From an uncultured Pseudomonadota bacterium (lineage in GTDB: Bacteria; Pseudomonadota; Gammaproteobacteria; Burkholderiales; SG8-39), in the NCBI GenBank assembly GCA_903909415.1, contig CAIVVS010000152.1, forward strand, positions 1-33,260: a stretch of DNA of 33,260 nucleotides. The letters run 5' to 3'. Made by a program: the position numbers and the translations under genes. The notes under the pieces were generated by a model. It worked only from the letters and a program-made list of their open reading frames with translations. It did no database searches and was not told where the DNA came from. This document shows positions 14,681-22,993 of the stretch, piece after piece. The number at the start of each line of letters is the position of its first letter. The stretch's first letter is position 1.

Positions 14681-17104
14681 ATGGCCGACCACGGTTCCGG
14701 TTCGCGCTCGAAGGAATACGACCGCTTCAAGTACATCGGCACGCACCGGCGCGCCAAGGAGCACCCGCGCTTCGTCACCGGGCGCGGCCGCTACGCCGCC
14801 GACATCGCGATCCCGGGCCTGAAGCACATCGCGCTGGTCGCCAGTCCCCACCCCAGCGCGAAGATCACGGCGATCCACACCGCGGCGGCGCTGGCCATGC
14901 CCGGCGTGCACTACGTGCTGTCCGGCGAGGAACTGTGCCGCGAGACCGACGCGATGCTGCCCGGCGTGGACGCGCCCTCGGTCAAGCGCTGGCCGATGGC
15001 CAACGGCGTGGTGCGCTATGCCGGCGAATGGGTGGCGGCGGTGGTCGCCGACAGCCGCGCGCTGGCCGAGGACGCCGCCGAGGCGGTGGAGGTCGAATAC
15101 GAGCTCACCGACCACGTGGTCGATCCCGAGCGGGCGGCCACCGACGGTTCGCCGCTGGTGCACCCGCTGCACAAGAGCAACGTGCTCTACCACCGCAAGT
15201 ACGTATGGGGCCCGGTCGAGGAAGACTTCAAGGCGGCGAAGCACAGCCTGTCGTTCCGCGCGCGCTGGGCGCGCAGCGCCACCGTGCCGATCGAGACCTT
15301 CGTGGTGTCGGCGCGCTGGGACCCGGCGATGGAACTGCTGGACGTGTGGGCCTCGATCCAGATGCCCAAGTTCCCCGACCAGACCGCCAAGGCGCTGCGC
15401 CTGCCGGGCAACGCGGTGCGGGTGCACTTCGACGTGGACGTGGGCGGCAGCTACGGCGTCAAGCGCGGCCTCAAGCACACCATCCTGGTCGGCTACCTGG
15501 CGCGCAGGCTGCGCGTGCCGGTGCGCCTGATCGAGGACCGGCTGGAGAACATGCGCGGCGGGGACATGCAGGGCCCGGACCGGATCTTCGACATGGAGGT
15601 CGGGTTCGACGACGACGGCACGGTGCGCGCGCTGCGGATCCGCGCGCTGGACGACGTCGGCGCCTATGCCGGGCGCTCGCCGCTGCAGCTGGGCAAACCG
15701 GTGGGCGCGATCTGCGGCCCGTACCGCATCCGCAGCGTCGAGTACGAACCCATCTCGGTGATGACCAACAAGACGCCGCAGGAAGCGGTGCGCGGCTTCG
15801 GCCAGGCGCCGACCAACTATGCGCTGGAGCTGGCGATGGACCGCGTGGCGCGCGCGCTGGGCATGGACCGCATCGAGCTGCGCCGCCGCAACCTGATCCG
15901 CAAGGACGAGTTCCCCTACCTCATCCCCAGCGGCAGCACCTACGACTCGGGCGACTACCACGCGGTGCTGGACAAGGCGCTCGCCGCCGGCGGCTACGAC
16001 GAACTGGTGAAGCGCCGCGACGCGGCGCGCGCCGCCGGCAAGCTGGCCGGCATCGGCCTGTCGACCTGCCTGGAGCCCAGCGGCGGCAACTCGTCCTTCG
16101 AGCCGCTGTTCAACCCGAAGAACGAGACCACCACCTGGATGGACTCCTGCCTGGTGCGCGTGGACCTGTCGGGCTCGATCACCGGCGTGATGAATACCTC
16201 GACCTCGGGACAGGGCCACGAGACCCTGGTGTCCACGGTGCTGGGTGAGGTGCTGGAGCGCGACCCGGCGGGCATCCGCGTGGTGCATGCGGACTCGCTG
16301 AACGCGCTGCCGTCCAACAGCCCGGTGGGCAGCCGCATGGCCATCATGCTCGGCGGCGCGGCGGCCGGCGCGGCGCAGCGCATCCGCGACCACCTGATGA
16401 CCATCGCGGCCAAGAACCTCGGCGTGCCGGAGGGCGAGCTCGCGTATGCCGGCGGCACGGTGTCGGTGAAGGCCGACCCGGCCAGGAAGCTCAGCTGGGA
16501 CCAGCTGGTCGAGATCGCGCACCGCAAGTTCCACCAGATGCCCGAGGGCATGGAGCCGGGCCTGCAGGCCAAGTTCGTGTGGGAAGTGCCCACCGGCGGC
16601 GGCCTGCCCACGCCCGACGGGCGCATCCAGATGTACCCGTGCTTTTCCTTCGAGAGCCACCTGGTCTATGTCGAGATCGACCGCGACACCGCCAAGCCCT
16701 CGATCCAGCGCTACGCGGTCGGCCACGACTGCGGCGTGATGATCAGCCCGGACATCGTGCACGGCATGACCTACGGCGGCGTGGCGCACGGCATCGGCGC
16801 GGCGCTGTACGAGAAGTTCGTGTTCTCCGACGAAGGCCAGCTGCTGTCGGGCACCTTCATGGATTACCTGATCCCGAGCGCGCTGGAAGTGCCGCACGTG
16901 GACATCGTCGACCACTGCACGCCCTCGCCGCTGACCGTGTTCGGCCAGAAGGGCTCGGGCGAGGCGGGCTACCTCGGCGGGCCGGCCGCCATCGGTTGCG
17001 CGATCAACGACGCGCTCGCGCCGCTGGGCGTGGCGATCGACGAGTTGCCGATGAAGCCGCTGGCGCTGTGGGAAGCCATCGGCAGGTCTGGGAAGGTGAA
17101 GTAA
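14681..17104 (+). CDS. Molybdopterin-binding large subunit of a xanthine dehydrogenase-family hydroxylase
   Basis: This 807-residue subunit contains the Mo-cofactor site that hydroxylates a substrate with water-derived oxygen. Family features: HPRFVTGRGRYAADI start, PIETFVVSARWD (in place of the usual PMEPR block), VDVGGSYGVKRGLKH, AVRGFGQAP (371-375 RGFGQ), GQGHET (510-515) and KGSGEAGYLGG with the catalytic-type glutamate E761. The CO-dehydrogenase active-site loop (AYRCSFR) is absent, so it is not a CO dehydrogenase. Together with the downstream decarboxylases it probably hydroxylates an aromatic, heteroaromatic or acyl-CoA-type substrate, but the sequence does not say which. Size is typical for a CoxL-like subunit. 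Confidence 0.92.
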   Translation: MADHGSGSRSKEYDRFKYIGTHRRAKEHPRFVTGRGRYAADIAIPGLKHIALVASPHPSAKITAIHTAAALAMPGVHYVLSGEELCRETDAMLPGVDAPSVKRWPMANGVVRYAGEWVAAVVADSRALAEDAAEAVEVEYELTDHVVDPERAATDGSPLVHPLHKSNVLYHRKYVWGPVEEDFKAAKHSLSFRARWARSATVPIETFVVSARWDPAMELLDVWASIQMPKFPDQTAKALRLPGNAVRVHFDVDVGGSYGVKRGLKHTILVGYLARRLRVPVRLIEDRLENMRGGDMQGPDRIFDMEVGFDDDGTVRALRIRALDDVGAYAGRSPLQLGKPVGAICGPYRIRSVEYEPISVMTNKTPQEAVRGFGQAPTNYALELAMDRVARALGMDRIELRRRNLIRKDEFPYLIPSGSTYDSGDYHAVLDKALAAGGYDELVKRRDAARAAGKLAGIGLSTCLEPSGGNSSFEPLFNPKNETTTWMDSCLVRVDLSGSITGVMNTSTSGQGHETLVSTVLGEVLERDPAGIRVVHADSLNALPSNSPVGSRMAIMLGGAAAGAAQRIRDHLMTIAAKNLGVPEGELAYAGGTVSVKADPARKLSWDQLVEIAHRKFHQMPEGMEPGLQAKFVWEVPTGGGLPTPDGRIQMYPCFSFESHLVYVEIDRDTAKPSIQRYAVGHDCGVMISPDIVHGMTYGGVAHGIGAALYEKFVFSDEGQLLSGTFMDYLIPSALEVPHVDIVDHCTPSPLTVFGQKGSGEAGYLGGPAAIGCAINDALAPLGVAIDELPMKPLALWEAIGRSGKVK

Positions 17105-17113
17105 AAACATAAT

Positions 17114-17138
17114 AAAAACAGCCACTTATGCTGTTTTT
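17114..17138 (+). terminator. Intercistronic hairpin with T-run between large subunit gene and tctC
   Basis: AAAAACAGC (17114-17122) and GCTGTTTTT (17130-17138) form a perfect 9-bp stem with a 7-base loop, ten bases after the large subunit stop codon. The 3' T-run makes it an intrinsic terminator or attenuator, although the GC core is only four pairs. It would lower expression of the downstream SBP–UbiD genes relative to the hydroxylase, or protect the 3' end of its message. Confidence 0.6.
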
Positions 17139-17162
17139 GGCAGATTTCTGGAGGAGCAGGCC

Positions 17163-18176
17163 ATGAACATGATCCGATCCCGCGTTGTCCGGTTCGCAAC
17201 GCTGTCCGTGATGGCAGCCACGTTCGTCGCCGCCGGCCTGCACACGCCGCAGGCGCAGGCACAGGCCGGCAGGTACCCGGACCGTCCGATCCGGCTGGTG
17301 GTGCCGTTCGCGCCCGGCGGCGAGACCGACCTGATCGGCCGGCTGTGGGCGCTCAAGGTCCAGCCGCACCTGGGCGGCAGCATCGTGGTCGAGAACAAGG
17401 CCGGCGCGGGCGGGGCCATCGGCAGCACCGAGGTCGCGCGCGCCAAACCCGACGGCTACACGCTGCTCTCCGGCCAGACCACCACGCACGTGATCAACGC
17501 GATCGCGCTGGCCAAGCCGCCGTACGACGCGCAGAAGGACTTCATCCCGATCGGCCTGGTGAGCACCACGCCCACCTCCATCCTGGTCCATCCCTCCGTG
17601 CCCGTCACCAACCTGCGCGAGCTCGCGGCCTGGGTGAAGACCCAGCCCAAGGCCTCGTACGGTTCGGCCGGCTCGGGCACCATCACCAACCTCACCGGCG
17701 AGCTGTTCAAGCTGCAGGCCGGCACGCCCGACGTGCAGCACATCCCCTACAAGGGGGCGGGCCCCGGCATCCAGGACCTGATCGCCGGCCACCTGCTGAT
17801 GTTCACGCCCATCATGAGCTCGTCCATCCTCGCGCACCACCGCGCCGGCAAGCTGCGCATCCTCGCGGTCAACAGCCCGGCGCGCCTGCGCGCGGCGCCG
17901 GACATCCCGACCTCCGCCGAGGGCGGCATGCCGGCGATCCAGGTGGTGGTGTTCAACGCGATCTTCGCGCCGGCCGGCACGCCGCCGGCGGTGGTCGATG
18001 CCCTGCACCAGGCCACGGTCAAGGCCAAGGCGGAGGACTCGCTGCGGCGCGACCTGGAGAACGCGGGCGCCGAGATGGTGGCGGACTCCGGACCCGACAA
18101 GGCGGCAGCCTTCATCCGCGACGAGATCGCGCGCTGGACGCCGGTCATCAAGGCGAGCGGCTTCAAGCTCGACTGA
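17163..18176 (+). CDS. TctC/Bug-family periplasmic binding protein (first SBP of the UbiD module)
   Basis: This is a 337-residue exported solute-binding protein. The signal peptide ends near QAQAQAGRYP; the mature part opens with the family motif DRPIRLVVPFAPGGETDLIGR and continues with IVVENKAGAGGAIG and KPDGYTLLSGQ. The ATG at 17163 has a strong TGGAGGAGC site. It sits between the Mo-hydroxylase and the first UbiD gene (42 bases before it), so its ligand is likely the substrate of this pathway. TctA/TctB partners are absent, so it must use membrane subunits encoded elsewhere or act as a sensor/receptor. Confidence 0.9.
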   Translation: MNMIRSRVVRFATLSVMAATFVAAGLHTPQAQAQAGRYPDRPIRLVVPFAPGGETDLIGRLWALKVQPHLGGSIVVENKAGAGGAIGSTEVARAKPDGYTLLSGQTTTHVINAIALAKPPYDAQKDFIPIGLVSTTPTSILVHPSVPVTNLRELAAWVKTQPKASYGSAGSGTITNLTGELFKLQAGTPDVQHIPYKGAGPGIQDLIAGHLLMFTPIMSSSILAHHRAGKLRILAVNSPARLRAAPDIPTSAEGGMPAIQVVVFNAIFAPAGTPPAVVDALHQATVKAKAEDSLRRDLENAGAEMVADSGPDKAAAFIRDEIARWTPVIKASGFKLD

Positions 18177-18218
18177 ACCGGCAGCAAACAACCGAATCAA
18201 GGCAATCAGGAGCAGGCA

Positions 18219-19973
18219 ATGGGCACCAAGGGCAGGGCAGCACCGGCGAAGAAGAAGCCGGCCAATGTGGCGAAGGTGGCGAAGGTGGCGAAGGTGACGA
18301 AGGCAGCCAGGCCGGCGAAGCCGGCCAAGGCCGGCAAGTCCGCCCCGGCGGCGAAGTCCGGTCGCGCCTACCCGGACCTGCACGACCACCTCGAGACGCT
18401 GAAGAAGCGCGGCCTGCTCAAGGTCATCGACCGCCCGATCGACAAGGACTCGGAACTGCACCCGCTGGTGCGCTGGCAGTTCGTGGGCGGCATGGCCGAG
18501 CACGAGCGCAAGGCCTTCCTGTTCACCAACATCGTCGACGGCCTGGGCCGCAAGTACGACATCCCGGTGGTGGTGGGGGCGCTCGCCGCCAACCGCGCCA
18601 TCTACAGCGCCGGCATGGGCGCGCCGGTGGAGAAGATCCAGGCGCGCTGGGACAAGGCGATCGCCAACCCGATCAAGCCGCGCGTGGTGAAGAACGCCGC
18701 CTGCCAGGAAGTGGTGCACATGGGCGCCGACCTCAAGGGGAAGATGAAGGGCCTGGACCGCCTGCCCATCCCGATCTCCACGCCCGGCTTCGACAGCACG
18801 CCCACGCTGACCGCGACCAACGTGATCACCAAGGACCCCGAGAGCGGCGTGCAGAACATGGGCACCTACCGCTGCGCGCTCAAGGCCTCCGACCGGCTGG
18901 TGGTGCGCATGGCCACGCGCGTGGGCGGCGCCGGCGGCTACCTCCACTACCAGAAGCACCAGAAGCGCGGCGACAGGACCATGCCCTGCGCCATCGTGCT
19001 GGGCTGCCCGCCCTACGTCGCCTTCATGGGCCCGCAGAAGCTGCCGATCGGCGTGGACGAGTTCGACGTGGCAGGGGGCCTGGCCGGCGCGCCGATCAAC
19101 ATGGTGCGCGCCAAGACCGTGGACCTGATGGTGCCGGCCGAGGCCGAGGTGGTGATCGAGGGCCTGATCGACACCGAATGGCTGGAGCCCGAGGCGCCGT
19201 TCGGCGAGTCGCACGGCCACGTGGCGCTGGAGGAGTTCAACATGCCGATGAAGGTCACGGCGATCACGCACCGCAAGGCGCCGGTGATCCCGTCCTACAT
19301 CAGCCAGGTCGCGCCCAGCGAGTCCAGCGTGATCAAGCGCGTGGCCTACGAGCCGCTGTTCCTCGCGCACCTGCGCGACGCGCTCGGCATACGCGGCGTC
19401 ACCAGGGTGTCGCTGCACGAGCCGCTGACCGGCCTGCTGCGCGTCACGGTGGTCACCGTGGCCAAGGGCACGCCCACCACCGAGATCTGGCGCGCGCTCT
19501 ACGGCGCGGCCTACTTCAAGGGCGACTGCGGCAAGATCTGCATCGCGGTCAACGAGGACATCGACCCGGACAACGCCGACGCGCTGTTCTGGGCCATGGC
19601 CTACCGCATGAACCCGGTGGAGGACGTGCAGTCGCTGGCGCACCGCGGCCAGGGCCACGGCCCCAAGCGCGAGGCGGACGACGACGAGGACTCCACGCTG
19701 CTGATGGACGCCACCATGAAGAGCGGGATGCCGCCGCTGGCCCTGCCCAAGCGCGAGTTCATGGAGCGCGCGAAGGTGATCTGGGAGGAAATGGGCATGC
19801 CGCCGCTGCGCCCGCAGCCGCCGTGGTTCGGATACTCGCTGGGCGACTGGATGCCGCAGTGGGACGAGGCCGCGGCGCGCGCGGTGGCCGGAAAGTACCT
19901 GGAGAACGGGCGCATCAGCCTGGGCCAGCAGAAAAAGGGCATCAAGCCGGAAACCAAATTCCGCCCGGAATGA
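18219..19973 (+). CDS. UbiD-family prenylated-FMN (de)carboxylase, first copy
   Basis: This 584-residue UbiD-family enzyme would use prenylated FMN to decarboxylate (or carboxylate) an unsaturated or aromatic acid. Residues expected from Fdc1/UbiD are in place at matching spacing: N213 and R218 in NMGTYR (Fdc1 N168, R173), H243 in YLHYQKH, E281 in DEFDVAGGL (Fdc1 E233), and E325/E330 in EAPFGE (Fdc1 E277/E282). It is not the ubiquinone-pathway UbiD, whose flanking sequence differs. Unusual is a ~50-residue Lys/Ala/Pro-rich N-terminal tail with VAKVAKVAKVTK repeats before the conserved start DLHDHLETL. A CAGGAG site precedes the ATG. The prFMN-making UbiX is not in the window. Substrate unknown. 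Confidence 0.88.
   Translation: MGTKGRAAPAKKKPANVAKVAKVAKVTKAARPAKPAKAGKSAPAAKSGRAYPDLHDHLETLKKRGLLKVIDRPIDKDSELHPLVRWQFVGGMAEHERKAFLFTNIVDGLGRKYDIPVVVGALAANRAIYSAGMGAPVEKIQARWDKAIANPIKPRVVKNAACQEVVHMGADLKGKMKGLDRLPIPISTPGFDSTPTLTATNVITKDPESGVQNMGTYRCALKASDRLVVRMATRVGGAGGYLHYQKHQKRGDRTMPCAIVLGCPPYVAFMGPQKLPIGVDEFDVAGGLAGAPINMVRAKTVDLMVPAEAEVVIEGLIDTEWLEPEAPFGESHGHVALEEFNMPMKVTAITHRKAPVIPSYISQVAPSESSVIKRVAYEPLFLAHLRDALGIRGVTRVSLHEPLTGLLRVTVVTVAKGTPTTEIWRALYGAAYFKGDCGKICIAVNEDIDPDNADALFWAMAYRMNPVEDVQSLAHRGQGHGPKREADDDEDSTLLMDATMKSGMPPLALPKREFMERAKVIWEEMGMPPLRPQPPWFGYSLGDWMPQWDEAAARAVAGKYLENGRISLGQQKKGIKPETKFRPE
18267..18302 (+). repeat. Four tandem copies of a 9-base repeat in the UbiD tail
   Basis: GTGGCGAAG is repeated three times (18267-18293) followed by GTGACGAAG (18294-18302), encoding VAK-VAK-VAK-VTK. 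The period is a multiple of three, so copy-number change would lengthen or shorten the tail without a frameshift. Confidence 0.85.
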
Positions 19974-20008
19974 GGGCGGCGGTCACAGCGGGTCGGGAGG
20001 AGACAAGC

Positions 20009-21004
20009 ATGGGCAAGCATCGTTCGACGCGACTGGCGGTTGCGCTGGCTGCAGCCGCGGCCACCCTGGCCGGCATCGCCACCCTCGCGCCGGGCACGGC
20101 TGCGGCGCAGGCCTGGCCGAGCAAGCCGGTGCGCATCGTGGTGCCGGCCAGCGCCGGCGGCGCGACCGACGTGGTGGCGCGCATCCTGTCGCCGCGGCTG
20201 GGCGACATCCTCGGCCAGCAGTTCATCGTCGAGAACAAGGCGGGCGCCGGCGGCGTGATCGGCGCGCAGCAGGTGGCGCAGGCCGCGCCCGACGGCAACA
20301 CGCTGCTGATGTCCTTCGACACCTTCACCATCAACGGCTTCCTGTTCAAGGCCGTGCCGGACCCGCTGCGCGACTTCGTGCCGGTGATGCAGGTGTGCCG
20401 CTTCCCGCAGGTGCTGCTGGCGCATCCCAGCCTGGGCGTGAAGTCGGTGAAGGAGTTCGTCGCGCTGGCCAAGGCCCGTGGCGCGCAGCTGAACTTCGGC
20501 TCGGCCGGCCCGGCCTCGTCCAGCCGCCTCGCCTACGAACTGTTCAAGGACACCGCCGGCATCGAGACGGTGCCGGTGCACTACAAGGGCGGCGGCCCTG
20601 CGATCCAGGACCTGATCGCCGGCCAGGTGCAGGTGATGCTGGTCCAGGGCAGCGGCACCATCCAGCAGAGCGTCAAGGCCGGCAAGCTGGTCGCGCTGGC
20701 GGTCAGCACCGCCCAGCCTTCGCCGCTGCAGCCGGGCCTGCCGACCATCGCCGAGACCTATCCCGGCTTCGAGTCCCAGTCCTGGGTCGGGCTGGTCGCC
20801 ACCGGCGGCACGCCGCGGCCGGTGGTCGACAGGTTGAACGCGACCATCGTGAAGATCGTCGCCGAGCCCGGCATGAAGGACAGGTTCGAGCAGCAGGGCG
20901 CGGAGATCGTCGCCGGCTCGCCCGAGGCGCTGACCACGCTGATGCGCGCCGAGCAGCTGAAGTGGGGCCGCATCATCCGCGAGAAGAAGATTTCCGTCGA
21001 CTGA
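20009..21004 (+). CDS. TctC/Bug-family periplasmic binding protein (second SBP of the UbiD module)
   Basis: This is a 331-residue solute-binding protein with a signal peptide (LAVALAAAAATLAGIATLAPGTAAAQA) and family motifs KPVRIVVPASAGGATDVVARIL, FIVENKAGAGGVIG and APDGNTLLMSF. The usual PFxPGG motif is altered to PASAGG, so ligand contacts may differ from those of the first SBP at 17163, to which it is only distantly similar. The start at 20009 has a GGGAGGAG site. It lies 35 bases after the first UbiD gene and 64 before the second, repeating the SBP–UbiD order. Confidence 0.9.
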   Translation: MGKHRSTRLAVALAAAAATLAGIATLAPGTAAAQAWPSKPVRIVVPASAGGATDVVARILSPRLGDILGQQFIVENKAGAGGVIGAQQVAQAAPDGNTLLMSFDTFTINGFLFKAVPDPLRDFVPVMQVCRFPQVLLAHPSLGVKSVKEFVALAKARGAQLNFGSAGPASSSRLAYELFKDTAGIETVPVHYKGGGPAIQDLIAGQVQVMLVQGSGTIQQSVKAGKLVALAVSTAQPSPLQPGLPTIAETYPGFESQSWVGLVATGGTPRPVVDRLNATIVKIVAEPGMKDRFEQQGAEIVAGSPEALTTLMRAEQLKWGRIIREKKISVD

Positions 21005-21068
21005 GTTTCGGTCGACAGATCGGTTGACCGAGCGGCCCGCTAGCGGCCGCCACCAGGGAGAAGGCAGC

Positions 21069-22850
21069 ATGGCAACGAGCAGCAAGAAGCAGGCGCCCGC
21101 GAAGCGGGTCGCGGCGAAGAAGGCCGTGACCGGGAAGGCGCCGTCGTCCGCGCGCATCATCGTCAACAAGGGCGAACCGCCGCGCCAGTACGCCGACCTG
21201 CACGACCACCTGCGCGAGCTGGACCGCAAGGGCCTGCTGGTGACCGTGGACCGGCCGATCAACAAGGACACGGAGATGCACCCGCTGGTGCGCTGGCAGT
21301 TCCGCGGCGGCATCGCCGAGAAGGACCGCAAGGCCTTCCTGTTCACCAACGTGCACGACAGCAAGGGCCGCCAGTTCGACATCCCGGTGGTGGTGGGCGC
21401 GCTGGCCGCGAGCCGCGAGATCTACGGCACCGGCATGGGCGTGGACCTGGCGAAGATCAACGAGACCTGGACGCGCGCGATCGCCAACCCGATCAAGCCG
21501 AAGGAAGTGAAGAAGGCCCCGTGCCACGACATCGTGGTCACCGGGCGCGACCTCGACCGGCCCGGCAAGGGCATGGACGGCATCCCGGTGCCGATCTCCA
21601 CGCCCGGCTGGGACAACGGCCCCTACACCACGCTGTCGCAGTACATCACGCGCGATCCCGAGACCGGCGTGCCCAACATGGGCATCTACCGCGGCCAGGT
21701 GAAGGCGCAGCGGCGCCTGGGCATGAACCCCTCGCTGGAACTGCGCCCCGGCATCTACGTGCACTGGGAAAAGGCCAAGGCCATGGGCAGGAAGCTGCCC
21801 GCCGCGGTGATCCTGGGCGCGCCGCCCTGCGTGGCCTTCACCTCGGCGCAGAAGCTGCCCGAGAACCTGGACGAACTCTGGGTGGCGGGGGGCCTGGCCG
21901 GCTCGCCGATCAACGTGGTGCGCGCCAAGACCGTGGACCTGATGGTGCCGGCCGAGGCCGAGGTGGTGATCGAGGGCTACATCGACACCGAGTGGCTGGA
22001 GCCCGAGGCGCCGTTCGGCGAGTCGCACGGCCACGTGAACCTGCAGGAGTTCAACGCCTTCATGGAGATCACGGCGATCACCCGCCGCAAGGACGCGATC
22101 CTCACGTCCATCATCTCCCAGGTCACGCCCAGCGAATCCAGCCTGATCAAGCGCGTGGCCCTCGAACCGGTGTTCCTGAACCACCTGAAGAGCGCCATGG
22201 GCATCCAGGGCGTGAGGAAGGTGACCATGCACGAGCCGCTCACCAACCTGCGCAAGGTGCTGGTGGTGACGGTGGACCGCAAGACGCCGCCCACCGAGGT
22301 GTGGCGCGCGCTGTACGGCGCGGCCTCGCTGCTGCGCGCCGGCGGCAAGTACGTGATCGCGGTCAACGAGGACATCGACCCGGACAACGCCGATGCGCTG
22401 CTGTGGGCCATGTCCTACCGCGCCAACGTCGCGCTGGACATCCAGATCCTCGGCCACCGCGACCCCGGCCATGGCCCGCGCAGCAAGCGCAACGGCGGCG
22501 AGGACGCGTCCCTGCTGATCGACGCCACGCTGAAGGACAACTTCCCGCCGATCGCGCTGCCCAAGCGCGAGTTCATGGAGAACGCGAAGAAGATCTGGGA
22601 GGAACTCGGCCTGCCCGAACTCAAGCCGCAGTCGCCCTGGTTCGGCTATTCGCTGGGCGAGTGGTCCGAGGAGTTCGACCGTTATGCCGAGCGCGCCGTG
22701 GCCGGGGACTACTTCAAGACCGGCGAGGAGATCGCCAAGCGCCGGCGCAACGACGTGAAGATGAACACCGAGGCGCGCGACGTGGACGAGTCCCGGCCGA
22801 TGGCGCGTTCCCCGGCGAAGAAGGCCGCCGCGCCGAAAAAGGGCCGCTGA
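21069..22850 (+). CDS. UbiD-family prenylated-FMN (de)carboxylase, second copy
   Basis: This 593-residue paralogue aligns with the UbiD protein at 18219 along its whole catalytic part. The cofactor and catalytic set is complete: N203/R208 (NMGIYR), H232 (YVHWEKA), E269 (DELWVAGGL), E313/E318 (EAPFGE). It has its own Lys/Ala-rich N-tail (KKQAPAKRVAAKKAV) before DLHDHLREL and a C-terminal PAKKAAAPKKGR tail. The ATG at 21069 follows a GGGAGAAGG site; an in-frame TTG at 21024 is less likely. The mid-part around the metal histidine differs most from the first copy, which would fit a different substrate. It could act on a related acid or form a mixed oligomer with copy one. Confidence 0.88.
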   Translation: MATSSKKQAPAKRVAAKKAVTGKAPSSARIIVNKGEPPRQYADLHDHLRELDRKGLLVTVDRPINKDTEMHPLVRWQFRGGIAEKDRKAFLFTNVHDSKGRQFDIPVVVGALAASREIYGTGMGVDLAKINETWTRAIANPIKPKEVKKAPCHDIVVTGRDLDRPGKGMDGIPVPISTPGWDNGPYTTLSQYITRDPETGVPNMGIYRGQVKAQRRLGMNPSLELRPGIYVHWEKAKAMGRKLPAAVILGAPPCVAFTSAQKLPENLDELWVAGGLAGSPINVVRAKTVDLMVPAEAEVVIEGYIDTEWLEPEAPFGESHGHVNLQEFNAFMEITAITRRKDAILTSIISQVTPSESSLIKRVALEPVFLNHLKSAMGIQGVRKVTMHEPLTNLRKVLVVTVDRKTPPTEVWRALYGAASLLRAGGKYVIAVNEDIDPDNADALLWAMSYRANVALDIQILGHRDPGHGPRSKRNGGEDASLLIDATLKDNFPPIALPKREFMENAKKIWEELGLPELKPQSPWFGYSLGEWSEEFDRYAERAVAGDYFKTGEEIAKRRRNDVKMNTEARDVDESRPMARSPAKKAAAPKKGR

Positions 22851-22862
22851 CCGCGTTCCCGG

Positions 22863-22885
22863 CCCGTCCCGCCCCGGCGGGCGGG
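22863..22885 (+). terminator. GC hairpin after the second UbiD gene, possible terminator
   Basis: CCCG-T-CCCGC (22863-22872) pairs with GCGGG-CGGG (22877-22885), a 9-bp stem with one bulged T and a four-base loop, shortly after the stop codon. No T-run follows, so it would be Rho-assisted or only structural. Confidence 0.35.
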
Positions 22886-22993
22886 TCGGCGGCCGGCCGC
22901 TACGGGCCCCCGGGCGATGCCGTTTGCCGCTCGCCCCCTTGAATCCCCACCGGATTCCCCCATATTTTCAAGGCTCTCCGGGGGTGTCTCGGG

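Noticed and set aside
14681..17104. Annotation of the Mo-hydroxylase as CO dehydrogenase (CoxMSL)
   Set aside because: Gene order and sizes fit, but the CO-dehydrogenase active-site loop (AYRCSFR) is missing; the equivalent region reads AVRGFGQAP.
18267..18302. CRISPR-like repeat array
   Set aside because: The repeats are 9 bases, directly adjacent without spacers, and in frame within a coding sequence.
17004..19658. Reverse-strand open frame of about 880 codons over tctC and the first UbiD gene
   Set aside because: It is a GC-bias shadow; His/Arg/Val-rich with no recognisable domain, while the forward frames carry intact family motifs.
17345..21004. Forward frame of about 1,200 codons that could look like a giant fusion
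   Set aside because: Only its last 331 codons, from the ATG at 20009 after a ribosome binding site, form a TctC protein; the rest is out of frame across tctC and UbiD.
18219..22850. Assignment of the UbiD-like genes to ubiquinone biosynthesis (ubiD)
   Set aside because: Two copies sit in a catabolic-type cluster with binding proteins, with long tails and diverged flanking motifs; they resemble the wider UbiD family rather than the ubiquinone enzyme.
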